From the NCBI GenBank assembly GCA_029776555.1, contig JAKOSZ010000286.1, positions 1-5,352 on the forward strand: DNA of 5,352 nucleotides, given 5' to 3'. Position 1 is the first letter of the stretch, and each line of letters opens with the position of its first letter. The notes beneath the pieces are model-generated. The model was not told where the DNA came from, did not search any database, and saw only the letters and a list, made by a program, of their open reading frames with translations. Positions 1 through 5,352 of this stretch are shown piece after piece. Source of the stretch: Bacillota bacterium (GTDB taxonomy: Bacteria; Bacillota; Clostridia; Acetivibrionales; JAKOSZ01). A program made the position numbers and the translations under genes.

Positions 1-648
1 AGGCCTCAGGAATCTCATTCCCTTGCCGAATTCCTCCCGGAAAGCCCTTTCAAGGCCCAAAACCTCCTCCTCAATTTCTCTCTCGCTTATAGTGGGAAGA
101 CTTAAGTGATGCACCGTATGGTTCCCCACCTCATGCCCTTCCTCCACCATCCTCCTGACCAGGTCTTTGTGCTGCTTAAGATAGGGGCCTGTAATAAAAA
201 ACACGGCCTTTACCCCATTCGCCTTTAAGGTGTCCAGTATGCGGGGCGTGTAGCCGTTTTCATAGCCCTCGTCAAAGGTAAGGTACACCACCTTTTTTGA
301 CGTGTCGCCCAGGTATGCCGCCCCATACTTTTTTAAGAGCTCCGGCGCTCCGGGATCCGCGTCGGGCACCTGGTTGTTTGGCTTGCGCCTGATGCCCCAG
401 CTTAACAACCTGTTGCTGAGGGGGTTGTTTTCGGCAGCGTTGGCATATCCGCCGCCTTTGCCTTGAAGGCTTCCTTCGGAAAGCATTCCTGTTACTTCAA
501 CGCTGAAATCAAGATCCGACAGGTCATTGGAGAACACTCCCCCCAGGTCGCTCAGATAGGGATTGTAGTAGTAGTTCGAACAGCCCGGCAAGAGGAACAT
601 TATAAGAAAACCCGCCGCTAAACAGATAGAAAACTTTTTAATCTTCAT
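1..648 (-). CDS. pdaA: PdaA-like polysaccharide deacetylase, lipoprotein-type N-terminus (partial, C-terminus off the left edge)
   Basis: The reading frame is open for 216 codons from ATG at 648 to the window edge. Residues 84-140 (SWG near 84, KYGAAYLGDTSKK near 107-119, then TFDEGYENGYT at 124-134) closely resemble Bacillus PdaA, the NodB-fold (carbohydrate esterase family 4) enzyme that removes the acetyl group from N-acetylmuramic acid so that muramic delta-lactam can form in spore cortex. Motif 1 is TFDEG, with D126 the expected catalytic base; PdaA usually has TFDNG and other family members TFDDG. Motif 2 is H177-T-V-H-H181, the metal-binding histidines. The frame ends inside motif 3 (FLRP, normally RPP). 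The N-terminus is KIKK, a hydrophobic stretch at about 6-20, then LLPGC with C23 as a possible lipidated cysteine; proline at -2 makes the lipobox imperfect. Residues 24-80 are a low-complexity linker with no recognised domain. A GGGGAG ribosome site lies 4 bases before the ATG (653-658). About 70-100 residues should be missing. The gene follows a terminator, so it probably has its own promoter, but I could not identify one with confidence. Confidence 0.9.
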   Translation of the reverse strand, partial: MKIKKFSICLAAGFLIMFLLPGCSNYYYNPYLSDLGGVFSNDLSDLDFSVEVTGMLSEGSLQGKGGGYANAAENNPLSNRLLSWGIRRKPNNQVPDADPGAPELLKKYGAAYLGDTSKKVVYLTFDEGYENGYTPRILDTLKANGVKAVFFITGPYLKQHKDLVRRMVEEGHEVGNHTVHHLSLPTISEREIEEEVLGLERAFREEFGKGMRFLRP

Positions 649-678
649 GCCGCTCCCCGTTTCATAATAATTTTCCAC

Positions 679-746
679 TATAAAACAAGAGGCCTAAAAA
701 GAGTACCAAAGCTTTAGTATCTTTAGTATCCTTTTTAAAGGCCTCT
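679..746 (-). terminator. Long hairpin terminator after the DUF881 gene pair
   Basis: Read on the minus strand, the arm at 746-721 pairs with 711-688: 8 bp (AGAGGCCT/AGGCCTCT), a 2-base TT bulge, 6 bp (AAAAAG/CTTTTT), then a further stretch of about 9 pairs including two G-U wobbles and one mismatch. The loop is 9 bases. The stem is followed by TGTTTTAT (686-679 region), a moderate U-tract. It lies 47 bases after the stop of the second DUF881 gene and 40 bases before the deacetylase start, so it should end the DUF881 transcript. The plus-strand side has no U-tract, so it is not obviously bidirectional. Confidence 0.75.
712..729 (-). repeat. Perfect 9-bp tandem duplication inside the terminator hairpin
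   Basis: CTTTAGTAT occurs twice in direct succession on the plus strand (712-720 and 721-729). On the minus strand the first copy transcribed forms the upper stem and the second forms the loop. Because the copies are identical, either could pair with the opposite arm (703-711), though pairing by the inner copy would leave almost no loop. Confidence 0.85.
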
Positions 747-792
747 GTCTATAAATATTTATATTCCTCTTGCCGGAAAAAATAACAGGCTT

Positions 793-1494
793 TCAGTTTA
801 CGGGGGTAAGCATGTCATGTCTTAAAACCGTCCCGTCGTCCCTGACCTTTTGGATAACTATATTGTCCGCCCTCTCAATGGTCACCTTTAAGCCCCAGCC
901 CTTCAGATAATCCACAACCCCGTTCATCATTCTAAGGGAGTTCTCCAGCTTGTCAGGATCGGCAATCGCCTTAACTACAAAGGGAGGGAGCATCTGTCTG
1001 CCATTTATCATAATGTACTTGCCCGCCAGCCTTATCTCGCTCATGGCCACTATTCGCTCTTCGTTTATAGAAATGGCTTGAGCTTCCGAAGCCTTCAGCT
1101 CATTCACCAGTGTCAGCAAATCAGTGTCCTGCACATAGCTTTCCCCATCGTCCACCGTAATGATAAGCCCGGGGCCTTTTACGTCCTTGAGCCCTGCCAG
1201 CAGGCGGTATCGCTCCAGCTGGCTTGTCAGGGTGTTTATTTTTTCATCCCTGTCATCCCGCCGCATTGCCTCTTCAAACTCATCCACCCTTTTCTGGAGC
1301 TCTTCCAAATTGTTTCTTAACCTCTGGTTGTTGTTTTTTTCCGCTATGAGCAAGTCTTTCAACTCTTCCAGTCTCTTGTTTTCAAGGCTTGCCCTTTCGT
1401 TATTGCTTTTTACGCTCTCATACTGCCATGACAGCATTACGCCCAGAATTACACACACCAGGGTCAACGCGATATTCTTGTACAGTTTTATCAA
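793..1494 (-). CDS. DUF881 family membrane-anchored coiled-coil protein (second of pair)
   Basis: This is a 233-residue protein of the DUF881 family (YlxW/YlxX-like), whose biochemical role is not established; Bacillus relatives lie near division genes. Residues 8-22 form one hydrophobic membrane segment after a short basic N-terminus, so the body is probably extracytoplasmic. Residues about 30-95 are rich in Glu, Lys, Leu and Asn and look like a coiled coil. From about 95 the DUF881 core begins: RLLAGLKDVKGPG, ITVDD (112-116), NELKASEAQAISINEERI (131-148), and PFVVKAIADPDKL (171-183). The frame extends upstream to a GTG at 1539, but the TTG at 1494 is preferred: a GGGGGGAG site lies 4 bases before it, and the TTG overlaps the stop of the preceding gene as TTGA. 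That start also puts the membrane segment directly at the N-terminus, as in the sister protein. It is the last gene before the terminator. The family call is firm; the function is unknown. Confidence 0.9.
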   Translation of the reverse strand: MIKLYKNIALTLVCVILGVMLSWQYESVKSNNERASLENKRLEELKDLLIAEKNNNQRLRNNLEELQKRVDEFEEAMRRDDRDEKINTLTSQLERYRLLAGLKDVKGPGLIITVDDGESYVQDTDLLTLVNELKASEAQAISINEERIVAMSEIRLAGKYIMINGRQMLPPFVVKAIADPDKLENSLRMMNGVVDYLKGWGLKVTIERADNIVIQKVRDDGTVLRHDMLTPVN

Positions 1495-2231
1495 CTTTCT
1501 CCCCCCAATCCTGAGGCAAGAGGGTATTTCTCTTCCCACCTGTATCCGGGCACCAGGATATCGTCAGATTTTCTGATATCGATCCTTATTCCGTATATGC
1601 TCACCAGGACCGAAACAACGGCGCTTTCCGAAAGCTCTCTGTACAACCTGTCAGGATCACCTATGGCTTTTACAACAAAGGGCCGCGGATACCTGTTCTT
1701 ATTCACCCTCACGTTTGGCCCGGCACAAATTACCTCGCTGGTGTTTATGATCCTCTCCTCATTTATAGAAATGGCCTGGGCCCCTGCCTTTTTAAGCTCA
1801 TTTAAAATCCTTATTAAATCCGAGTCATGGACCAGGAGTTCTTCAATGTTTTTCACTTCAGCGTAAGGGGCGTCATCTATGGTAACAATGACCCCTCTTC
1901 CCCTGACATCGGTAAGGCCCGCTAAAAGCCTGGTCTTTTCTATTTCCTTCATGAGCTCATCCATGTACTCCTGGTATTCCGAGTCCGCAGCCAGGGTTTC
2001 GGCCAGTTCTCTCATGCGGACGTCGAGAAGTTCCTGGCTTTCAACGACTTTCTTCAGGAGCTCGGCGTTTTTGGCCCTCTCCAGCTCAAGCTGTTCCCTG
2101 TACTGCCGGCTGACCTCAATAACAGTAGAACTCTTTTTCCGGGCGTTTATGGTGCTTTTAAACTGCGCAGAAAGCATTAGCCCAAGGACCAGGAGGGCAA
2201 GAAAAAAGACAAGTTTTCTGTCCAGCTTCAT
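1491..2231 (-). CDS. DUF881 family membrane-anchored coiled-coil protein (first of pair)
   Basis: This is a 246-residue DUF881 protein and a diverged paralogue of the gene that follows it. It has a short charged N-terminus (MKLDRK), a single hydrophobic segment at about 7-22, and a charged Glu/Arg/Leu-rich coiled-coil stretch at about 35-100. The DUF881 core runs from about 101 to 228: LLAGLTDVRGRG (102-113), VTIDD (116-120), NELKKAGAQAISINEERI (144-161), and PFVVKAIGDPDRL (184-196). Both pair members share the LLAGL, AQAISINEERI and PFVVKAI-DPD-L blocks. The ATG at 2231 is accepted because it directly precedes the membrane segment, although the ribosome site is weak; a GGGGGG run lies 17 bases upstream, too far to be ideal. 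The gene is probably the first of a two-gene operon driven from the promoter at 2322-2349. Likely topology is an inner anchor with an outward-facing coiled coil and globular domain. Its role is unknown; an envelope, division or sporulation-related structural role is inference from the family. Confidence 0.9.
   Translation of the reverse strand: MKLDRKLVFFLALLVLGLMLSAQFKSTINARKKSSTVIEVSRQYREQLELERAKNAELLKKVVESQELLDVRMRELAETLAADSEYQEYMDELMKEIEKTRLLAGLTDVRGRGVIVTIDDAPYAEVKNIEELLVHDSDLIRILNELKKAGAQAISINEERIINTSEVICAGPNVRVNKNRYPRPFVVKAIGDPDRLYRELSESAVVSVLVSIYGIRIDIRKSDDILVPGYRWEEKYPLASGLGGES
1499..1506 (-). promoter_or_regulatory. Ribosome binding site deciding the TTG start of the second DUF881 gene
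   Basis: GGGGGGAG on the minus strand, followed by AAAG and then TTG at 1494. It lies inside the last codons of the upstream DUF881 gene. Together with the TTGA stop-start overlap it points to translational coupling of the two genes. The competing GTG at 1539 has no comparable site. Confidence 0.65.
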
Positions 2232-2421
2232 TTTACCAGCAGCTTTGCCCCCCTTATCGCTTTCGATAATACACCCTGAGCATACGGTTAAGTCATTAAA
2301 AGCAGTTAGTATTCATTTATAATTCTACTATAAACCGTTACTATTTCAATATGTTTAATTTTGGTATCCGCCGGGCACACCTATCCCGGGCCGACGCTTT
2401 TTGCCATGCCGTTGCCGAATA
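2232..2421. other. Intergenic region between the nucleotidyltransferase and the DUF881 pair
   Basis: The 190 bases hold the DUF881 promoter and leader. A small GC-rich hairpin (arms 2371-2375 and 2385-2389) lies near the end of the upstream gene but has no U-tract, so a clear terminator for the nucleotidyltransferase is not visible and read-through into the DUF881 pair is possible. Short inverted arms ACGGTT (2284-2289) and AACCGT (2333-2338) flank the -10 region and are too short to call. I see no small gene here. Confidence 0.5.
2322..2349 (-). promoter_or_regulatory. Sigma-A-like promoter for the DUF881 pair
   Basis: On the minus strand, TTGAAA (2349-2344) matches the -35 consensus at 5 of 6 positions and TAGAAT (2327-2322) matches the -10 consensus at 5 of 6, with a 16-base spacer. 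Transcription would start near 2315, giving a leader of about 85 bases before the ATG at 2231. The surrounding 2311-2360 stretch is AT-rich. The site was found by eye and has no experimental support. Confidence 0.5.
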
Positions 2422-4869
2422 TCATTTTTGGTTTATTTCCCTTATTTTGTTCACGTAAACATTGGTCAGTTCCTCGGCAAATTCCGCTGAACTGCTCTCG
2501 GAAATCACTTTGACCGCCGGTTTTTCCGCGTCGGGAAGCACCATTACCCAGCCCTCGTTGCGGTGTATCTTTACTCCTTCTATGGTCTCTATATTCCCGC
2601 CGGCGTTCTCCCGCATTATCTCCCTTATCACCCTGCCCTTGGCGTCCCAGGGGCACTCTACCTCGGCTTTCTTTATGTGAATCTCCGGTATCATGTCCAC
2701 CAGGTCCGAAAGCCTGTAGCCGTTTAAGCTCATAAAGTCCAGTATCTTAACCAGGCCCGCCATAGCGTCAAAGTGCATAATAAACTGGTCAAGCATTTCT
2801 TTGCCCGTATCCGGCCCCAGCATTTTGCCCATGAAGTCCTGAAGGGACGTCTTGGTCCTGACGATTTTACCCATGTGTTCCCGGGCTATTTTCTCAACGG
2901 CGCTGCTGGCGGAAAGCGGGACCACAACGGTGCTTCCCCGCATGGCCTTTAGGGTAATAATGGACACCAGTACCATAAACATATCTTCGGTAATAACTCT
3001 GCCCAAATTGTCCACCAGCAGCATTTTTTCAAAAGTGTTTCCTATCCCGGCCCCAAGGTCAAAGCCGCCTTCCCTTACCTTGCCTGCAAAAGCCTTGAGG
3101 CTTTCTTCACCGTTTTCGCCGTTGGACAGTATCCCATCCGCCCCTTCCCAGCGGCAACCCAGTTCCCCGAGGAGCTGCCCCATTGTTTTTGTCACATACT
3201 CCGACCGGCTGGTAATAAGAATTTTATAGTCCATATCTTTTGACTCCACGCCGTTGATAATGTTCCTCAGGTAGTAACTGCCGTAATCCGGCACTGTTGT
3301 GACCTGTTTTACATCCTTTCCCTCGCACCTTTTAAAGTCCTCTTTTATAAAGGCGTTCTCCACTTTCCTTTCCATTGACCTGTCAATGTCCCCGCCGGAC
3401 TTGTCAAGGAAGCCGATAAAGATTTTTGACCCATCAGGGCTAAAGGCCGCCAGGTGGATACCTCCGTCCATTTTGAAAAACCTTACGGCATTCCTGGCCG
3501 CCGGAAGGGGCATCTTTCCCAGGTCACAGACCTGAAGGCCGGAAGACTGCAAGCCGGCAATAATTGATGTTTTTAACATGCTGGCCGGATTGCTGTCGTC
3601 ACAGCTTACCCCGATGGCGGCCTTACCCTTGAACACGGACCCGTAAGCCGCCCCAAGCCTTGAAACAAACTCCGGGCTTATGTCCACATTGGTCTGGCCC
3701 ACTATGCCCCTGTTGCCAAAGAGGGAACGGCTGAACTTGGAACCCCAGACCATATTGTAGTTTACTTCTGTCCCCATATCTATGAGTTTTCCCGGCCATA
3801 CCTTCACATTGGGCTTTACCAGGGCATCCTCACTGACCAGGCTCTCATCCCCCACCACCGAATTTTCAAAAACTGAAGCCCCGCTCTTTAAGTGAACCTT
3901 GTCGCAGATTACACTTCCCCGAAGCTGGACCCCTTCATCCACAAAACAGTGGTTCCATATTATTCCCCTCTTAATGCTGGCCCGGCTGTTTATGGTGTTG
4001 TTGTCCCCCATGGAGGTGTAGCCGCCGATATGGGCATTCCTCTTTATCCTGTTGTTGGCTCCTATGAGGCAGGGCGGTTCAATGACAGTCCCTTCTTCTA
4101 TTTCCGTAGTCTCGTCCACCCAGACCCCTTTTTTTATCTCCCTTCCCGGAATCATCACGTCCACCTTTCCGTCCAATACGTCATAGTTGGCCTGACGGTA
4201 GGTGTTTAAGTCCCCGATATCGCACCAGTAGTCGTCGGTGACAAAGCCGTAAAGGGGCTTTCCTTCTTTTAAGAGAAGAGGGAACAGGTCCTTGCTGAAG
4301 TCAAACACCTCCCCTTTTTTATAAAAACCGAAAACCTCCGGGGAGAGAATGTAGATGCCCGTGTTTACCGTGTCGCTGAAGACTTCGCTCCAGCTGGGCT
4401 TTTCGAGAAAACGGATAATCCGTCCGTCTTCGTTGGTCACCACCACCCCATACTCTAAAGGAATGTTAACCCTCTTCAGCACCAGGGTGGCAAAGGCTCC
4501 CTTCTTCCGGTGGAAGTCCAGGGCCTTGCTTATATCCAGATCGGTTAAGGCGTCACCGCTTATCACCACGAAAGTGTCTTTAAGATAATCCTCCGCGTTT
4601 TTGACGCTCCCCGCTGTGCCCAGGGGAACCCTTTCCACGAAATAGCTCATGTTGACGCCAAAGTCGGCTCCGTCGCCGAAGTACTCCTTTATTTTCTCAG
4701 GCATATACAAAAGCGTAACCAGTATGTCACTAAAGCCATGTTTTTTCAAAAGGTTTACAATATGCTCCATTACGGGTTTGTTGGCGACAGGAACCATGGG
4801 CTTGGGTCTTCCGCAGGTAAGAGGCCTGAGTCTCGTACCTTCACCTCCGGCCATGATTACAGCCTTCAT
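2422..4869 (-). CDS. Sugar-1-phosphate nucleotidyltransferase with beta-helix and degenerate phosphomannomutase-like domain
   Basis: This 815-residue protein belongs to the group usually annotated as mannose-1-phosphate guanylyltransferase/phosphomannomutase. Residues 1-235 are a nucleotidyltransferase: GGEGTRLRPLT (8-18), PKPMVPVANKP (22-32), GDALTD with D106 as probable metal ligand (105-110), LEKPS (155-159), NTGIY (169-173) and WCDIGD (215-220). This part should make an NDP-sugar from NTP and a sugar-1-phosphate. Residues about 245-370 show hexapeptide-type beta-helix repeats. Residues about 385-810 follow phosphohexomutase order (GGIH at 469-472; LLVDNLGRVITED at 617-629; VVVPLSAS at 648-655; CPWDAKGRV at 739-747; GWVMVLPD at 773-780), but the catalytic motifs are gone: the TASHNP loop is replaced by LAAFSPDG (473-480) and the DGDGDR metal loop by GNTFEK (610-615). 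The mutase half is probably inactive, perhaps regulatory. The ATG at 4869 is chosen because MKAVIMAGG starts the fold and AAAGGA lies 8 bases upstream. The ATG at 4878 is also possible, with GGAG 5 bases away; the frame stays open to 4929. Sugar and nucleotide specificity cannot be read from the sequence; the neighbouring starch-binding-type protein leaves glucose-1-phosphate as an option. Confidence 0.88.
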   Translation of the reverse strand: MKAVIMAGGEGTRLRPLTCGRPKPMVPVANKPVMEHIVNLLKKHGFSDILVTLLYMPEKIKEYFGDGADFGVNMSYFVERVPLGTAGSVKNAEDYLKDTFVVISGDALTDLDISKALDFHRKKGAFATLVLKRVNIPLEYGVVVTNEDGRIIRFLEKPSWSEVFSDTVNTGIYILSPEVFGFYKKGEVFDFSKDLFPLLLKEGKPLYGFVTDDYWCDIGDLNTYRQANYDVLDGKVDVMIPGREIKKGVWVDETTEIEEGTVIEPPCLIGANNRIKRNAHIGGYTSMGDNNTINSRASIKRGIIWNHCFVDEGVQLRGSVICDKVHLKSGASVFENSVVGDESLVSEDALVKPNVKVWPGKLIDMGTEVNYNMVWGSKFSRSLFGNRGIVGQTNVDISPEFVSRLGAAYGSVFKGKAAIGVSCDDSNPASMLKTSIIAGLQSSGLQVCDLGKMPLPAARNAVRFFKMDGGIHLAAFSPDGSKIFIGFLDKSGGDIDRSMERKVENAFIKEDFKRCEGKDVKQVTTVPDYGSYYLRNIINGVESKDMDYKILITSRSEYVTKTMGQLLGELGCRWEGADGILSNGENGEESLKAFAGKVREGGFDLGAGIGNTFEKMLLVDNLGRVITEDMFMVLVSIITLKAMRGSTVVVPLSASSAVEKIAREHMGKIVRTKTSLQDFMGKMLGPDTGKEMLDQFIMHFDAMAGLVKILDFMSLNGYRLSDLVDMIPEIHIKKAEVECPWDAKGRVIREIMRENAGGNIETIEGVKIHRNEGWVMVLPDAEKPAVKVISESSSAEFAEELTNVYVNKIREINQK

Positions 4870-4983
4870 TAAAGTCATCCTTTCTCCGCTTTTTTTAAAA
4901 CAAAAATCCTTAGTCATGCAAAAAGGCAAAAAATCCGCCTTCCCTTATATTTTTTGTTCTGCCTGGGCTTTTAATGCACGCGG

Positions 4984-4997
4984 CTCAAACGCTTGAG
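4984..4997. promoter_or_regulatory. LacI/CcpA-like near-palindrome (possible operator)
   Basis: CTCAAACGCTTGAG is a 14-base inverted repeat with 12 of 14 positions symmetric, centred on CG. Its core AAACGCTT fits the AAnCGnTT core typical of LacI-family operators, including CcpA cre sites (AARCGYTW), but the outer bases do not match the cre consensus. It lies 27 bases upstream of the candidate -35 of the plus-strand gene and about 115 bases upstream of the minus-strand start. The regulator is unknown. Confidence 0.35.
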
Positions 4998-5023
4998 TTT
5001 CCATTTATGATTTTGGTCACGGC

Positions 5024-5051
5024 TTAAAAGTGTTATTCCTGAAAATATATT
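5024..5051 (+). promoter_or_regulatory. Candidate promoter for the carbohydrate-binding protein
   Basis: TTAAAA (5024-5029, 4 of 6 to the -35 consensus), a 16-base spacer and TATATT (5046-5051, 5 of 6 to the -10 consensus). The expected start near 5058 gives a leader of about 60 bases. The -35 is weak, so the call is tentative. Confidence 0.35.
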
Positions 5052-5104
5052 GAAGTTGCCGGTATTCCACATTTTTTTTTCTTTCAGGAGTAATAATAAA
5101 AAGG

Positions 5105-5112
5105 AAAGGAGG
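5105..5112 (+). promoter_or_regulatory. Strong ribosome binding site of the carbohydrate-binding protein
   Basis: AAAGGAGG, a full match to the anti-Shine-Dalgarno core, lies 7 bases before the ATG at 5120. It rules out the out-of-frame ATG at 5113, which would abut the site with no spacing. Confidence 0.85.
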
Positions 5113-5119
5113 ATGAGAA

Positions 5120-5352
5120 ATGTTGAAGGTTTCAGGGAAAATAAACAGCGAGTACCAGGAAAACGGTGTTTTCATAAGCCCTATGGCGCCGTCGCCCGGG
5201 GAAAAGGTGAAACTCATTTATGATGGGCTCCTGGCCAAAAGCGGGGCAACTGAAGTATACGCCCACGTGGGTTTTGGCTCCAAATGGGAAAACCGGGCTT
5301 ATTACAAGATGTCAAAAACCAAAGCAGGTTTTGAAACTTCCATACCCGTCAT
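5120..5352 (+). CDS. Carbohydrate-binding module protein, starch-binding (CBM25/CBM53) type (partial, C-terminus off the right edge)
   Basis: The frame is open for 77 codons from ATG at 5120 to the window edge, behind a near-perfect ribosome site. No signal peptide or membrane segment is visible (MLKVSGKINSEYQ), so the protein is probably cytoplasmic. Residues about 17-77 fit the beginning of a CBM25/CBM53-type module, the starch- and glycogen-binding beta-sandwich: PMAPSPGEKVKLIYDGLLAK (21-40), then VYAHVGFGSKWEN (46-58), then YYKMSKT (61-67). W56 and the tyrosines at 61 and 62 are candidate sugar-stacking residues. Stand-alone proteins of this kind occur in Clostridia; their exact role is not known to me. 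Being cytoplasmic and divergent from a sugar nucleotidyltransferase suggests a link to an internal glucan, but this is inference. The full length, and whether a catalytic domain follows, cannot be seen. Confidence 0.75.
   Translation, partial: MLKVSGKINSEYQENGVFISPMAPSPGEKVKLIYDGLLAKSGATEVYAHVGFGSKWENRAYYKMSKTKAGFETSIPV

Larger units (their letters stand above)
4870..5119. other. Divergent control region between the nucleotidyltransferase and the carbohydrate-binding protein
   Basis: The 250 bases separate two genes pointing away from each other. They hold the ribosome sites of both genes, a near-palindrome at 4984-4997 and a candidate plus-strand promoter at 5024-5051. I could not find a convincing -35/-10 pair for the minus-strand gene; the AT-rich stretch at 4941-4957 is a possible location. 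A 5-bp hairpin followed by a T-run (minus strand, arms 4941-4937 and 4927-4923) lies in the minus leader. No credible coding region is present. Confidence 0.55.

Noticed and set aside
649..687. Sporulation-sigma or sigma-A promoter directly upstream of the deacetylase
   Set aside because: TATAGT is present on the minus strand after the terminator, but no acceptable -35 lies at the right distance, and no sigma-F/G pattern fits well.
751..762. 12-bp perfect palindrome ATAAATATTTAT
   Set aside because: It is pure A/T in an AT-rich intergenic stretch, where such palindromes arise easily by chance.
1160..1576. 138-codon plus-strand open frame across the DUF881 genes
   Set aside because: It is antisense to clear DUF881 coding sequence, is Ser/Leu-rich as expected of a shadow frame, and has no ribosome site or recognisable domain.
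2371..2389. GC-rich hairpin after the nucleotidyltransferase stop as a terminator
   Set aside because: The stem is only 5 bp (CCGGG/CCCGG) and the downstream minus-strand sequence is CGGATACCAAAATT with no U-tract.
2381..2656. 91-codon minus-strand frame at the end of the nucleotidyltransferase gene
   Set aside because: It overlaps the conserved C-terminal part of the large gene in another frame and is low-complexity Gly/Arg-rich sequence.
4920..4941. Attenuator-like hairpin (AAGGC/GCCTT then T-run) in the leader of the nucleotidyltransferase gene
   Set aside because: The stem is only 5 bp and arises in a run-rich AT stretch; there is no antiterminator alternative or leader peptide that I can see.
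5017..5217. 66-codon minus-strand open frame
   Set aside because: It is antisense to the carbohydrate-binding protein, whose ribosome site and domain match are strong.

Overview
The window reads as chromosomal DNA from a spore-forming member of Clostridia (Bacillota), probably of the Desulfotomaculum/Pelotomaculum/Moorella type. The grounds are strong Shine-Dalgarno sites, a PdaA-type spore-cortex deacetylase, paired DUF881 membrane proteins, and a nucleotidyltransferase with a phosphomannomutase-like tail next to a small starch-binding-type protein. This placement comes from remembered protein families; no database search was run. No mobile element, CRISPR array, tRNA or rRNA was seen.

Layout. 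Four genes lie on the minus strand and one on the plus strand. Positions 1-648 (minus) hold the N-terminal 216 codons of a PdaA-like polysaccharide deacetylase that runs off the left edge. Positions 649-792 hold a long hairpin terminator for the genes to its right. Positions 793-2231 (minus) hold two tandem DUF881 genes that overlap by 4 bases (TTGA), with a good sigma-A-like promoter just upstream at 2322-2349. Positions 2422-4869 (minus) encode an 815-residue, three-module protein: sugar-1-phosphate nucleotidyltransferase, left-handed beta-helix, and a phosphomannomutase-like region. Positions 4870-5119 form a divergent control region with a LacI/CcpA-like near-palindrome. From 5120 (plus) runs the start of a small carbohydrate-binding-module protein that is cut by the right edge.

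How the genes may work together. The nucleotidyltransferase and the divergent carbohydrate-binding protein probably belong to one sugar or polysaccharide theme, perhaps a storage glucan or a cell-surface polymer. The two DUF881 proteins and the deacetylase are envelope or spore-envelope proteins. The terminator at 679-746 suggests that the deacetylase is transcribed separately from the DUF881 pair.

The most interesting observation is that the phosphomannomutase-like half of the large protein has lost the catalytic serine loop, the metal-binding aspartate loop and apparently the sugar- and phosphate-binding loops, so it looks like a built-in pseudoenzyme. No clearly new multi-gene system was found.
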